Source: Thauera sp.
GTDB lineage: Bacteria > Pseudomonadota > Gammaproteobacteria > Burkholderiales > Rhodocyclaceae
Assembly: GCA_024235615.1 (NCBI GenBank)
Contig: JACKMB010000004.1
Location: 248,001 to 312,000, forward strand
Length of the DNA: 64,000 nucleotides
Direction of reading: 5' to 3'
How positions within the stretch are numbered: position 1 is the first letter of the stretch; every line of letters starts with the position of its first letter. A program made the position numbers and the translations under genes. Below the pieces are notes generated by a model. It was not told where the DNA came from and did not search any database. It saw nothing but the letters and a program-made list of their open reading frames with translations. Shown here piece after piece: positions 41,442 through 53,615 of this stretch.

Positions 41442-41549
41442 CATTGATCCGGCGCTGAGCTTGTCAGCGTAGCGTCGGGTCGCACAAACGAGTTCGTTCC
41501 TGTACGCGGGCCTTCGCGGTGGCAACATCGAGGAGGGTCCAAGGTTATA

Positions 41550-44437
<2,888 letters not shown>

Positions 44438-44491
44438 ATAACCTTCAAAACAAAACGAACTCGATCCTCTGGACATCACACGATCTCCAGA

Positions 44492-44512
44492 CAATCACAC
44501 AACACTTCTTCC
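44492..44512 (+). repeat. Right arm of the outer 23S processing stem
   Basis: CAATCACACAAC followed by ACTTCTTCC pairs with the two left-arm segments at 41430-41441 and 41390-41400. It lies between 23S and 5S. Confidence 0.75.
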
Positions 44513-44555
44513 AATCTTTGCTTCAGCAGCCAAAACGCTGAAGAACAAGTCAAAG

Positions 44556-44670
44556 TCTGACGACCATAGCTGTGTGGAACCACCCCTTCCCTTCCCGAAC
44601 AGGACCGTGAAACGCACACGCGCCGATGATAGTGAGGTCCGCCCTCGTGAAAGTAGGTCATCGTCAGACT
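44556..44670 (+). rRNA. rrf: 5S ribosomal RNA
   Basis: About 115 bases. The ends TCTGACGACC and TCGTCAGA pair as helix I. Internal landmarks are CCCGAACAGGACCGTGAAAC and GCGCCGATGATAGTG. It is the last gene of the rRNA operon. Ends are accurate to two or three bases. Confidence 0.93.
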
Positions 44671-44681
44671 AACCCACAAAA

Positions 44682-44717
44682 CAACGCCCCACGCACCTCT
44701 TCGTGCCTGGGGCGTTG
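44682..44717 (+). terminator. rRNA operon terminator hairpin
   Basis: CAACGCCCC (44682-44690) pairs perfectly with GGGGCGTTG (44709-44717), with an inner GCAC/GTGC extension. No T-run follows. It lies 12 bases after 5S. The following 217 bases up to marC hold no recognisable gene. Confidence 0.75.
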
Positions 44718-44934
44718 CGCCGTCTACGTCCCGTAGAACCCCTCCCCCAAAAACGACACGCCGCGCCTGACTGCGAACCAATCCACGCCCGAGACGCCCC
44801 CAGACACGGGTACGCAGCAAGACACGTGTCCCGCTTCTTCAAACGCCTATTTGCGGGCGCCTGCGGCCGCGGGGTAGGCTTCGCGCGCGGTCACAGGGTG
44901 GGTGTTCCGCCCCGGCCCGCACGGAGCACATCGA

Positions 44935-45543
44935 ATGGAATTCGCGAAGATCTTCATCACGCTGGCGGCGCTCATCAACCCGTTCGGCGCGATCCCCGCC
45001 TTCATCGGCCTGACCCAGGGGCAGTCGTCCCTCGAGCGCCGACGCACCGCCCGCACCGCCGCGCTGGCGACCGTCCTCGTCATCACCGTGACCGCGCTCG
45101 CCGGCCAGTACCTGCTGGCGGGCTTCGGCATCACCGTGCCCTCGCTGCAGGTCGGCGGCGGCGTGCTGCTCTTCATCGTCGCGATCTCGATGTTCAACGC
45201 CCAGCCGGCGCCGAGCCGCACCACCCCCGAGGAAGCCGACGAGGCCGCCGAGCGCGCCAACATCGCGGTGGTGCCGCTGACCATCCCGCTGCTGACCGGG
45301 CCGGGCACGGTCAGTACGGTGATCATCTACGCCGACCAGGGCACCAACACGGTGCTGATGCTGCTCGGTGCCGGCGCGGTCATGGGCGCCGTGGTGTGGT
45401 TCGCCTTCAGCCTCGCCGGGCCGATCAGCCGACTGGCCGGCCGCACCGGGCTCAACATCATGACCCGCCTGATGGGCCTGGTGCTGGCGGCGCTGGCGGT
45501 GGAGTTCATCGCCGCCGGCATCCGCGCGTATGTGACCGCCTGA
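44935..45543 (+). CDS. MarC-family (UPF0056) integral membrane protein
   Basis: 202 residues with six predicted membrane helices. The family pattern LAALINPFGAIPAFIGLT appears at the N-terminus (ALINPFGAIP), and PLTIPLLTGPGTVSTVI in the middle. MarC was once linked to multiple antibiotic resistance, which was later not supported; the function is unknown, possibly small-solute transport. ATG 44935 was chosen over an upstream start because the first helix follows at once. It ends convergently, 6 bases from gcdR. Confidence 0.9.
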   Translation: MEFAKIFITLAALINPFGAIPAFIGLTQGQSSLERRRTARTAALATVLVITVTALAGQYLLAGFGITVPSLQVGGGVLLFIVAISMFNAQPAPSRTTPEEADEAAERANIAVVPLTIPLLTGPGTVSTVIIYADQGTNTVLMLLGAGAVMGAVVWFAFSLAGPISRLAGRTGLNIMTRLMGLVLAALAVEFIAAGIRAYVTA

Positions 45544-45549
45544 GGGTGT

Positions 45550-46449
45550 TCACTGCACCGCGGCGGCGTGCGCCTCGGCGACCAGCCATTCGCGGAAGTT
45601 CGTCAGCGCCGGCCGTTCGGCCTTGCCTTCGGGCACGATCAGGTAATACGCCCGCGTGCTCGGGAAGCTGCGCAGGCAGGGGCTGATCAGGCTGCCGGCG
45701 GCGAGCTCCTGCTGGATCAGGAAGGGGGGGATCAACGCCACGCCGAGGCGCTCGATCGCCGCCTGCGCAAGCATCGAGAACAACTCCAGGCGCATGCCGC
45801 CCATGTCGTTCGCGGGGCGCACGCCAGCCGAGGCGAACCACTGCCGCCAGGCGTAGGGACGGGTGGTCTGCTGCAGCAGCGGCAACTCGGCGACCTCGTC
45901 CGGGCTCATCTGCTCGCGCACCCCTGGCAGGGCCGGGCTGCACACCGGTACCGGATATTCGCGCATCAGGAAGTGCGCCTCGGTACCCGGCCAGCCCGCG
46001 TCGCCGAAGTAGATCGCGGCGTCGAACTCGGTCTGGTCGAAGAGGAAGGGGCGCGTCTGGGTGTGCATGTTCACCACCACGTCGGCGTTCTTCGACTGGA
46101 AACCGGCCAGGCGCGGCAGCAGCCAGCGCGTCGCGAAGGTCGGCACCACCGCCAGCTCGAGCACGCTGCCGGCGCCGTGGTGGGCCATCACCGCGAGCGT
46201 ATCGTGCTCGATCGCATCCAGCCGGGGGGCGATCTGGCGGCTGTAGCTCAGCCCCGCCTCGGTGAGCTGCACGCCGCGCCGGGTGCGGCGGAACAGCGGC
46301 ACGCCGAGGAAATCCTCCAGTGCGCCGATCTGCCGGCAGATCGCGCTCTGCGTGAGCGCGAGCTCCTCGGCGGCGCGGGTGAAGCTCTCGTGGCGCGCGG
46401 CGGACTCGAAGGCGAGAAGGGCGGCGGTGCTGGGGATCTTCTTGCGCAT
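45550..46449 (-). CDS. gcdR: LysR-type regulator, probable GcdR
   Basis: 299 residues. N-terminal winged helix-turn-helix (about 5-65) with SFTRAAEELALTQSAICRQI and the linker helix; the rest is the periplasmic-binding-like effector domain. It resembles the GcvA group. It is divergent from gcdH across 142 bases, the arrangement described for gcdR-gcdH in Azoarcus sp. CIB, where GcdR activates gcdH in response to glutarate-type inducers. The regulator call is firm; the symbol rests on context. Confidence 0.85.
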   Translation of the reverse strand: MRKKIPSTAALLAFESAARHESFTRAAEELALTQSAICRQIGALEDFLGVPLFRRTRRGVQLTEAGLSYSRQIAPRLDAIEHDTLAVMAHHGAGSVLELAVVPTFATRWLLPRLAGFQSKNADVVVNMHTQTRPFLFDQTEFDAAIYFGDAGWPGTEAHFLMREYPVPVCSPALPGVREQMSPDEVAELPLLQQTTRPYAWRQWFASAGVRPANDMGGMRLELFSMLAQAAIERLGVALIPPFLIQQELAAGSLISPCLRSFPSTRAYYLIVPEGKAERPALTNFREWLVAEAHAAAVQ

Positions 46450-46489
46450 GGCGGTCGGTCTTGCCTCTCGGAGTTCCTGAAGCGCACAG

Positions 46490-46537
46490 ATTACTGCAGA
46501 AATATCGCTTGAGCTGTGCTTCCGGAGTTCATAGGAT
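46490..46537 (+). promoter_or_regulatory. gcdH promoter and candidate GcdR site
   Basis: TTGAGC (46509-46514) and TAGGAT (46532-46537), spaced 17 bases, form a plausible promoter. Just upstream, ATTACTGCAGAAAT (46490-46503) is a near-perfect palindrome around CTGCAG and contains the T-N11-A pattern of LysR sites. Its position next to the -35 would suit activation. Confidence 0.5.
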
Positions 46538-46591
46538 GCGATTCAGGCACAGGCAGCCGCCTGCGCGACCGATCGCACGAGGAGACACGAC

Positions 46592-47779
46592 ATGGCTTCG
46601 AACAAGGCTAGCTTCAACTGGGACGACCCCCTGCTGCTCGATCTGCAGCTCACCGAGACCGAGCGCATGGTGCGCGACGCGGCGCGCGCCTATTGCCAGG
46701 ACAAGCTGCTGCCGCGCGTGCAGGAGGCCTTCCGCCACGAGAAGACCGACGCCGCGATCTTCCGCGAGATGGGCGAGCTGGGCCTGCTCGGCCCCACCAT
46801 CCCCGAGCAGTACGGCGGCTCCGGCCTGAACTACGTGTGCTACGGCCTGATCGCGCGCGAGGTCGAGCGCGTCGATTCCGGCTACCGCTCGATGATGAGC
46901 GTGCAGAGCTCGCTGGTCATGGTGCCGATCAACGAGTTCGGCACCGAGGCGCAGAAGCAGAAATACCTGCCCAAGCTCGCCACCGGCGAGTGGATCGGCT
47001 GTTTCGGCCTCACCGAGCCGAACCACGGCTCCGATCCGGGCTCGATGATCACCCGTGCGCGCAAGGTCGATGGCGGCTTCAGCCTGTCGGGCAGCAAGAT
47101 GTGGATCACCAACAGTCCGATCGCCGACGTCTTCGTGGTGTGGGCCAAGGACGACGAGGGCCAGATCCGCGGCTTCATCCTCGAGAAGGGCTGGAAGGGC
47201 CTGTCCGCGCCCGCCATCCACGGCAAGGTCGGCCTGCGCGCCTCGATCACCGGCGAGATCGTCATGGACGAGGTCTTCGTGCCGGAGGAGAACGCCTTCC
47301 CGACCGTGCGCGGCCTCAAGGGCCCCTTCACCTGCCTCAACTCGGCACGCTTCGGCATCGCCTGGGGTGCGCTCGGCGCGGCCGAGGCCTGCTACGAGGC
47401 CGCCCGCCAGTACACGATGGACCGCAACCAGTTCGGCCGTCCGCTCGCCGCCAACCAGCTCATCCAGAAGAAGCTCGCCGACATGCTCACCGAGATCACC
47501 CTCGGCCTGCAGGCGGTGCTGCGCGTGGGCCGCATGAAGGACGAGGGCATCGCCCCGGTCGAGATCACCTCGATCGTCAAGCGCAACTCCTGCGGCAAGG
47601 CGCTCGACATCGCCCGCATGGCGCGCGACATGCTCGGCGGCAACGGCATCTCGGACGAGTACCCGGTGGCCCGCCACCTGGTGAACCTCGAGGTGGTCAA
47701 CACCTACGAAGGCACCCACGACGTCCATGCGCTGATCCTCGGCCGCGCCATCACCGGCATCGCCGCGTTCAGCAACTGA
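46592..47779 (+). CDS. gcdH: Glutaryl-CoA dehydrogenase (decarboxylating)
   Basis: 395 residues of the acyl-CoA dehydrogenase family. FAD-binding motifs are [16 protein letters not shown] and [16 protein letters not shown]; the catalytic base is E373 in [15 protein letters not shown], and the HGSDP and R-rich substrate pocket fit GcdH rather than other members. It oxidises and decarboxylates glutaryl-CoA to crotonyl-CoA, passing electrons to ETF, encoded downstream. In Thauera and Azoarcus this step lies in the lower benzoyl-CoA pathway as well as in lysine and glutarate breakdown. Good ribosome site GGAG 46581-46584. Confidence 0.95.
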   Translation: MASNKASFNWDDPLLLDLQLTETERMVRDAARAYCQDKLLPRVQEAFRHEKTDAAIFREMGELGLLGPTIPEQYGGSGLNYVCYGLIAREVERVDSGYRSMMSVQSSLVMVPINEFGTEAQKQKYLPKLATGEWIGCFGLTEPNHGSDPGSMITRARKVDGGFSLSGSKMWITNSPIADVFVVWAKDDEGQIRGFILEKGWKGLSAPAIHGKVGLRASITGEIVMDEVFVPEENAFPTVRGLKGPFTCLNSARFGIAWGALGAAEACYEAARQYTMDRNQFGRPLAANQLIQKKLADMLTEITLGLQAVLRVGRMKDEGIAPVEITSIVKRNSCGKALDIARMARDMLGGNGISDEYPVARHLVNLEVVNTYEGTHDVHALILGRAITGIAAFSN

Positions 47780-47796
47780 GCCCACGGAGAGCCCCG

Positions 47797-49020
47797 ATGC
47801 CCGGCGCCCTGTCGCACGTCCGCGTCCTCGACCTCTCGCGCATCCTGGCCGGCCCCTGGGCCGGGCAGATGCTGGCCGACCTCGGTGCGGACGTCATCAA
47901 GGTCGAGCGTCCCGGCGCCGGCGACGACACCCGCGGCTGGGGCCCGCCCTGGCTCAAGGACGAGCAGGGCGCCGACACCAGCGTGGCGGCGTACTACCTG
48001 TGCGCCAACCGCAACAAGCGCTCGATCACCATCGACATCACCCAGGCCGAGGGCCAGGCGCTGGTGCGCCGGCTCGCCGCCGAGTCCGACGTGGTGCTGG
48101 AGAACTTCAAGGTCGGCGGCCTCGCACAGTACGGCCTCGACTACGACAGCCTGAAGGCGGTCAATCCGCGCCTGGTGTATTGCTCGATCACCGGCTTCGG
48201 CCAGGACGGGCCCTATGCGCCGCGCGCCGGCTACGACTTCCTGATCCAGGGCCTGGGCGGGCTGATGAGCATCACCGGCCGGCCCGACGGCGAGGAGGGC
48301 GGCGGCCCGATGAAGGTGGGCGTGGCGCTCACCGACATCCTCACCGGCCTGTACGCCACCAACGCGGTGCTCGCCGCGCTGGCCTGGCGCGACAAGAGCG
48401 GCGAGGGCCAGTACATCGACATGGCGCTGCTCGACGTGCAGGTGGCCTGCCTCGCCAACCAGGCGGGCAACTACCTCGCCACCGGGCAGAGCCCGCAGCG
48501 GCTGGGCAATGCGCACCCCAACATCGTGCCCTACCAGGACTTCCCCACCGCCGACGGCTACATGATCCTCGCCATCGGCAACGACGGGCAGTTCGCGCGC
48601 TTCTGCGCGGCCGCCGGCGCGCCACAGCTCGCAAGCGACGAACGCTTCGCCACCAACCGCGCGCGCGTCGTCAATCGCGCGACGCTGATCCCGCTGCTGA
48701 AGAAGCTCACCGTCGAGCGCAGCACCGCGGATTGGATCGCCAGGCTCGAGGCCCTCGCCGTGCCCTGCGGCCCGATCAACACCCTCGCCGACGTCTTCGC
48801 CGACCCGCAGGTGCAGGCGCGCGGGCTGAAGGTGACGATGCCGCATCCGGTCGCCGGCCAGGTGCCGCTGGTGGCCAGCCCGATGAAGCTGTCGGCCACG
48901 CCGGTCGACTACCGCCTGCCGCCGCCGATGCTGGGCGAGCACACCGACGAGATCCTCGCCGCCACGCTCGGCCTCGACGCCGCGGCGATCGCCCGCCTGC
49001 GCGCCGACGGCGTGGTCTGA
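47797..49020 (+). CDS. Class III CoA-transferase (CaiB/BaiF family), probably glutarate CoA-transferase
   Basis: 407 residues, family length. N-terminal [30 protein letters not shown] is represented by LSRILAGPW and [12 protein letters not shown]. The catalytic Asp lies in [11 protein letters not shown], and [13 protein letters not shown] is also conserved. Close in context to the human SUGCT type: it follows gcdH after 17 bases, so transfer of CoA to glutarate from succinyl-CoA or another donor is likely. Substrate inferred from context. ATG 47797 was chosen; the long upstream frame is a shadow of gcdH. Confidence 0.85.
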   Translation: MPGALSHVRVLDLSRILAGPWAGQMLADLGADVIKVERPGAGDDTRGWGPPWLKDEQGADTSVAAYYLCANRNKRSITIDITQAEGQALVRRLAAESDVVLENFKVGGLAQYGLDYDSLKAVNPRLVYCSITGFGQDGPYAPRAGYDFLIQGLGGLMSITGRPDGEEGGGPMKVGVALTDILTGLYATNAVLAALAWRDKSGEGQYIDMALLDVQVACLANQAGNYLATGQSPQRLGNAHPNIVPYQDFPTADGYMILAIGNDGQFARFCAAAGAPQLASDERFATNRARVVNRATLIPLLKKLTVERSTADWIARLEALAVPCGPINTLADVFADPQVQARGLKVTMPHPVAGQVPLVASPMKLSATPVDYRLPPPMLGEHTDEILAATLGLDAAAIARLRADGVV

Positions 49021-49060
49021 GCGGGAACAAGAAGATACAAGACGAACACAAGGGAACAGC

Positions 49061-49810
49061 ATGAAGATCCTCGTACCCGTAAAGCGCGTGGTCGATTACA
49101 ACGTCAAGGTTCGCGTGAAGGCCGACGGCAGCGGCGTGGACCTGGCCAACGTCAAGATGAGCATGAACCCCTTCGACGAGATCTCGGTCGAGGAGGCGGT
49201 GCGCCTGAAGGAAGCGGGCGTGGCCACCGAGGTGGTGGCGGTGTCCTGCGGCGTGGGCGCGTGCCAGGAGACCCTGCGCGCGGCGATGGCGATCGGTGCC
49301 GACCGCGGCATCCTGGTCGAGACCGACGTCGAGCTGCAGCCGCTGGCGGTGGCCAAGCTGCTCAAGGCGGTGTGCGACAAGGAGCAGCCGAACCTGGTGA
49401 TCTGCGGCAAGCAGGCGATCGACGACGACGCCAACCAGACCGGCCAGATGCTCGCCGCGCTGGCGGGCTGGCCGCAGGCGACGTTCGCGTCCAAGGTGAC
49501 GCTGGCCGACGGGAAGGCATCCGTGACGCGCGAGATCGACGGCGGCCTCGAGACCCTGTCGGTGAAGCTGCCGGCGGTGGTGACCACCGACCTGCGCCTG
49601 AACGAGCCGCGCTACGCCACGCTGCCCAACATCATGAAGGCCAAGAAGAAGCCGCTCGAGACCGTCAAGCCGGCCGACCTGGGCGTCGATGTCGCCCCGC
49701 GCCTGGCCACGCTCAAGGTCGCCGAGCCGCCCAAGCGCAGCGCCGGTGAGCGCGTGGCCGACGTGGCCCAGCTGGTCGACAAACTCAAGAACGTTGCGAA
49801 GGTGATCTGA
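49061..49810 (+). CDS. etfB: Electron transfer flavoprotein, beta subunit
   Basis: 249 residues. Starts [16 protein letters not shown], and the ETF-beta signature [11 protein letters not shown] and the AMP/FAD loop [18 protein letters not shown] (as CGKQAIDDD) are present. The heterodimer accepts electrons from acyl-CoA dehydrogenases such as the GcdH encoded upstream and passes them to ETF:ubiquinone oxidoreductase. It begins 40 bases after the CoA-transferase gene, and etfA follows after two bases. Confidence 0.96.
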   Translation: MKILVPVKRVVDYNVKVRVKADGSGVDLANVKMSMNPFDEISVEEAVRLKEAGVATEVVAVSCGVGACQETLRAAMAIGADRGILVETDVELQPLAVAKLLKAVCDKEQPNLVICGKQAIDDDANQTGQMLAALAGWPQATFASKVTLADGKASVTREIDGGLETLSVKLPAVVTTDLRLNEPRYATLPNIMKAKKKPLETVKPADLGVDVAPRLATLKVAEPPKRSAGERVADVAQLVDKLKNVAKVI

Positions 49811-49812
49811 AC

Positions 49813-50745
49813 ATGGCCATTCTCGTTATCGCGGAACACGACAACCAATCGATCAAGGCGGCCACGCTCAACACCGTGAGCGCGGCCGCCAAGCTGGGCG
49901 GCGACGTCCATGTGCTGGTGGCGGGTGCCGGCTGCGGCACCGCGGCCGAGGCCGCGGCCAAGGTCGCCGGCGTGGCCAGGGTGCTGGTGTGCGACGCGCC
50001 GCAGTACGAGGCGCAGACCGCCGAGAACGTCGCCGAGCTGGTCAGGGGCCTGGCCGGCGGCTACAGCCACGTGCTCGCCCCGGCCACGCCGGCCGGCAAG
50101 AACATGCTGCCGCGCGTGGCCGCGCTGCTCGACGTGGCGCAGATCAGCGACATCGTCGCGGTCGAGTCGGCCGACACCTTCGTGCGTCCGATCTACGCCG
50201 GCAACGCGCTCGCCACCGTCAAGAGCGCCGACGCGATCAAGCTGATCACCGTGCGCACCACCGCGTTCGACGCCGCCGAAGCCGGCAGCAACGCCGCGCC
50301 GGTCGAGGCGGTCGCCGCCGCGGCGGACCTCGGCACCACCGCGCTGGTCGGTCGCGAGATCGTCAAGAGCGCGCGCCCCGAGCTCGGCGCCGCCAAGGTC
50401 ATCGTCTCGGGCGGTCGCGGCCTCGCCAGCGGCGACAACTTCAAGCAGCTCCTCGAGCCGCTCGCCGACAAGCTCGGCGCCGCCCTGGGCGCCTCGCGCG
50501 CCGCGGTGGACGCCGGCTACGTGCCCAACGACTACCAGGTCGGCCAGACCGGCAAGATCGTCGCGCCGCAGCTCTACATCGCGGTCGGCATCTCGGGCGC
50601 GATCCAGCATCTGGCCGGCATGAAGGACTCCAAGGTGATCGTGGCGATCAACAAGGATCCCGAAGCGCCGATCTTCCAGGTGGCCGACTACGGCCTCGTG
50701 GCCGACCTTTTCGACGCAGTCCCCGCGCTCGTCGCGGCGGCCTGA
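49813..50745 (+). CDS. etfA: Electron transfer flavoprotein, alpha subunit
   Basis: 310 residues. The C-terminal FAD domain carries [37 protein letters not shown] and [16 protein letters not shown], all diagnostic. With EtfB it carries electrons from GcdH to the quinone pool. It is the last gene of the gcdH unit and is followed by a terminator. Confidence 0.96.
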   Translation: MAILVIAEHDNQSIKAATLNTVSAAAKLGGDVHVLVAGAGCGTAAEAAAKVAGVARVLVCDAPQYEAQTAENVAELVRGLAGGYSHVLAPATPAGKNMLPRVAALLDVAQISDIVAVESADTFVRPIYAGNALATVKSADAIKLITVRTTAFDAAEAGSNAAPVEAVAAAADLGTTALVGREIVKSARPELGAAKVIVSGGRGLASGDNFKQLLEPLADKLGAALGASRAAVDAGYVPNDYQVGQTGKIVAPQLYIAVGISGAIQHLAGMKDSKVIVAINKDPEAPIFQVADYGLVADLFDAVPALVAAA

Positions 50746-50768
50746 CTCCTACCCGCCTCTCCCCCTCG

Positions 50769-50808
50769 CGGCTCGTCCGGTCCGATGCGACCGGCGGCCG
50801 CTTTTTTT
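50769..50808 (+). terminator. Rho-independent terminator after etfA
   Basis: CCGGTC (50777-50782) pairs with GACCGG (50789-50794), the outer GGC/GCC bases extend the stem, and a run of seven T follows (50802-50808). It ends the gcdH-etfA unit just before the convergent mocR stop. Confidence 0.75.
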
Positions 50809-50816
50809 GCCCGCGC

Positions 50817-52301
50817 TCAGCGGCTTCCTGCCGGCAGCAGGCCATGGATCAGCCGCACCAGCTTGAGGGCGGGCGCTTCGATCTGCTCGACGGGCACCGC
50901 GGCGAAGCCGAGATTCATGCCCGGGCGCCGGTTGGTGGCGTCGATCGCGTAGAGCGATAGTGGCCGCATCACCACGCCTTCGCGTAATGCCTGGGTGGCC
51001 AGCAGCACGTCGTCGAGCGGGCACTCGAAGTGGACCGGGATGTGCAGGCCGGCGAGGCCGCCGGCTGGCGTGGCGATGCCGGCGAGGTGGCGCTGCAGCA
51101 CCTCGATGAGGCGGTCGCGGCGCTCCTCGTAGATGCCGCGCATGCGGCGGATGTGGGTGGTGAAATGGCCGCCGTCGATGAACTCGGCCAGCGCCGCCTG
51201 CTCGAGCATGCGGCCCTCGCGGTAGAGCTCGGCGTTGCCGGTGGTGAGGGCCTCGACGAGATCCTCCGGCACCACCAGGTAGGCCAGGCGCAGGCCGGGG
51301 TACATGACCTTGCTGAAGGTGCCGACGTAGATCACCCGTTGCGCGGCCGACAGGCCGAACAGCGAGGCCACCGGGTGGTCGTGGTAGCGGATCTCGTTGT
51401 CGTAGTCGTCCTCGATGATCCAGATGCGGTTCTTCTCGGCGTATTCGAGCAGGCGCAGCCGCCGTTCCAGCGACATCACCGCCCCGGTCGGGTACTGGCT
51501 CGACGGCGATACGAAGATCAGCCGCGGAGGATGGTCCCAGTCGGCTTCCTGCGGGTTGATGCCCTGGCCGTCCACCGGCACCGGGTGGATGGCCAGATCG
51601 CAGGCGGACAGCACGTTGCGCGCCCCCCAGTAGCCCGGATCCTCCATCCACGCCACGTCGCCGACGTCGGCGAGCATGCGCGCGCACAGGTCGAGCGCCT
51701 GGTGCGAGCCGTTCAGGATCAGGATCTGCTGCGGGCTGCACGACATCATGCGGGTCACGCGCAGGTATTCGGCGAGCACCAGCTTCAGTGGCCCGTAGCC
51801 GCCGTAGCCGTACTGCGCCAGGTGACGCTGCTCGAGCCGCATCTGCTTGGCGACCAGCTTGCGCCAGGTGGCGAAGGGGAAGTGGGTGACGTCCGGGAAG
51901 CCGGGCATGAAGGCGCCCGCCTGCACCCGGCTCGACAGCGCGTCTGCGGCGATCCGGCACCCTCTTTTCGACAATCCCTCGCTGCGCGCGCCGACCATCC
52001 GCCGTGGTTTTTGCTGCGGTGCAGTAGCAGCCACCGCGTCGGAGACGAAGGTGCCCGAGCCCACGCGGCTGTCCAGGTAACCCTCGACGATGAGCTGGTC
52101 GTATACCCGCACCACGGTGTTCCTCCCCAACGCGAGCTCTGCCGCCAGGGTACGGGTGGGCGGCAGCGCAGTGCCGGGGGCGAGGCGGCGCGCGATGATG
52201 GCCTCGCGGATGGCGAGATAGAGACGCGCGCGGGCGCTGGAAGAGGGCGCCTGCTCCGCGTAGGCGTGGACGATGAGCTCGCAGCTGAGTCGGCAATCCA
52301 T
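50817..52301 (-). CDS. MocR-type (GntR/aminotransferase) regulator
   Basis: 494 residues. An N-terminal GntR winged helix (about 20-90) with PPTRTLAAELALGRNTV is joined by a linker to an aminotransferase fold-type I domain. The PLP lysine is K331 in GTFSKVMYPG, and NGSHQALDL and EDDYDNEIRY are also conserved. MocR members such as GabR and PdxR use PLP to sense an amine (for example GABA). It is divergent from a transporter-gabD-gabT set across 120 bases and is probably its regulator. The precise ligand is inferred. Confidence 0.9.
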   Translation of the reverse strand: MDCRLSCELIVHAYAEQAPSSSARARLYLAIREAIIARRLAPGTALPPTRTLAAELALGRNTVVRVYDQLIVEGYLDSRVGSGTFVSDAVAATAPQQKPRRMVGARSEGLSKRGCRIAADALSSRVQAGAFMPGFPDVTHFPFATWRKLVAKQMRLEQRHLAQYGYGGYGPLKLVLAEYLRVTRMMSCSPQQILILNGSHQALDLCARMLADVGDVAWMEDPGYWGARNVLSACDLAIHPVPVDGQGINPQEADWDHPPRLIFVSPSSQYPTGAVMSLERRLRLLEYAEKNRIWIIEDDYDNEIRYHDHPVASLFGLSAAQRVIYVGTFSKVMYPGLRLAYLVVPEDLVEALTTGNAELYREGRMLEQAALAEFIDGGHFTTHIRRMRGIYEERRDRLIEVLQRHLAGIATPAGGLAGLHIPVHFECPLDDVLLATQALREGVVMRPLSLYAIDATNRRPGMNLGFAAVPVEQIEAPALKLVRLIHGLLPAGSR

Positions 52302-52316
52302 TGCGGTGCAGCAAAA

Positions 52317-52348
52317 ATTGGTTCTATCAAAGTATAAGTAATTGGATC
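52317..52348. promoter_or_regulatory. Direct repeats, candidate MocR operator
   Basis: ATTGGTTC (52317-52324) and ATTGGATC (52341-52348) are direct repeats 24 bases apart in the A/T-rich centre of the region between mocR and the ABC transporter. An inverted copy of the core, CCAAT, follows at 52358-52362. MocR regulators typically bind direct repeats. No experimental support. Confidence 0.5.
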
Positions 52349-52421
52349 AAGCCTGGGCCAATTCGTGACCTAGGATTCGATCGCCAGAGCGCACAGCGCC
52401 ACTTGCAGGAGACGGAGACAG

Positions 52422-53528
52422 ATGGAAGCGGTCCACAACAGCCAGGCACCCCACGTCAGCTTTCGCAACGTCCAGAAGACCTACGACGGCGAAACCCTGA
52501 TCGTGCGGGACCTCAATCTCGACATTCGCCGCGGCGAGTTCCTCACCCTGCTCGGGCCGTCGGGCTCGGGCAAGACCACCTGCCTGATGATGCTGGCCGG
52601 CTTCGAGACGCCCACCGGCGGCGAGATCCGCCTTGACGGCGAGGTCATCAACCGGGTGCCGCCCTACCGTCGCAACATCGGCATGGTGTTCCAGAACTAT
52701 GCGCTGTTTCCGCACATGACGGTGGCCGACAACCTGCGCTTTCCGCTGCGTGTGCGCAAGCTGGCGGCCAACGAGGTCGAGGCGCGGGTGAAGCGCGCGC
52801 TCGGCATGGTGCAGCTCGAGGCCTTCGGCAACCGCTATCCGCAGCAGCTCTCGGGCGGCCAGCAGCAGCGCATCGCACTCGCCCGCGCACTCGTGTTCGA
52901 TCCGCAGCTGGTGCTGATGGACGAGCCGCTCGGTGCGCTCGACAAGAACCTGCGCGAGCGCATGCAGCTCGAGATCAAGCACATCCAGCAGAACCTCGGC
53001 ATCACCGTGGTGTTCGTCACCCACGACCAGAGCGAGGCGCTGACCATGTCGGACCGCATCGCCGTGTTCAACCACGGCGTGATCCAGCAGATCGATGCCC
53101 CCGAGGCGCTGTACGAATACCCGACGAACTCCTTCGTCGCCGACTTCATCGGCGAGAACAACGCGCTCGACGGCACCGTGGTGGCCGTGGCGGGCGAGGA
53201 GTGCGACGTGCGCCTCGACTGCGGCACGGTGCTGCGCGCGCGCACCGGCAACGTCGGTGCCGGCGGCCGCGCCCGCATCGCGGTGCGTCCGGAGCGCGTA
53301 CAGCTCGCCGGCGAGGGCGAGGGCGCCAACCGGCTCGACGCCACCGTGCGCGAGCTCATCTACCTCGGCGACCAGATCCGCCTGCGCGTCGAACTCGCCG
53401 GCAAGCACGAATTCACCATCAAGGCGCCGATCTCGCAGCTCGACCGTTCGCTGCGCCCCGGCGACGCGATCCGCGTCGGGCTGGATCCGGCGCACACGCG
53501 GGCGCTCGACGTGCCCGCGGCGCACTGA
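52422..53528 (+). CDS. Polyamine-type ABC transporter, ATP-binding protein (PotA-like)
   Basis: 368 residues. Walker A GPSGSGKTT, Q-loop FQNYALFPHM, signature LSGGQQQR, Walker B LVLMDEPLGALD and the H-loop in FVTHDQSEAL are all intact. The C-terminal 120 residues are the TOBE domain typical of PotA. It powers import with the two permeases and the binding protein encoded next. The family moves putrescine, spermidine and related amines; the following gabD and gabT suggest GABA, 5-aminovalerate or a polyamine as substrate. Confidence 0.92.
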   Translation: MEAVHNSQAPHVSFRNVQKTYDGETLIVRDLNLDIRRGEFLTLLGPSGSGKTTCLMMLAGFETPTGGEIRLDGEVINRVPPYRRNIGMVFQNYALFPHMTVADNLRFPLRVRKLAANEVEARVKRALGMVQLEAFGNRYPQQLSGGQQQRIALARALVFDPQLVLMDEPLGALDKNLRERMQLEIKHIQQNLGITVVFVTHDQSEALTMSDRIAVFNHGVIQQIDAPEALYEYPTNSFVADFIGENNALDGTVVAVAGEECDVRLDCGTVLRARTGNVGAGGRARIAVRPERVQLAGEGEGANRLDATVRELIYLGDQIRLRVELAGKHEFTIKAPISQLDRSLRPGDAIRVGLDPAHTRALDVPAAH

Positions 53529-53615
53529 GGCATCCGCCCACCGAGGCATCCGCAGTTCCGGCCGGCCGCCGGCCTTCACCTGCAGCACCTACATAACCAG
53601 AACCGGAGACACATC

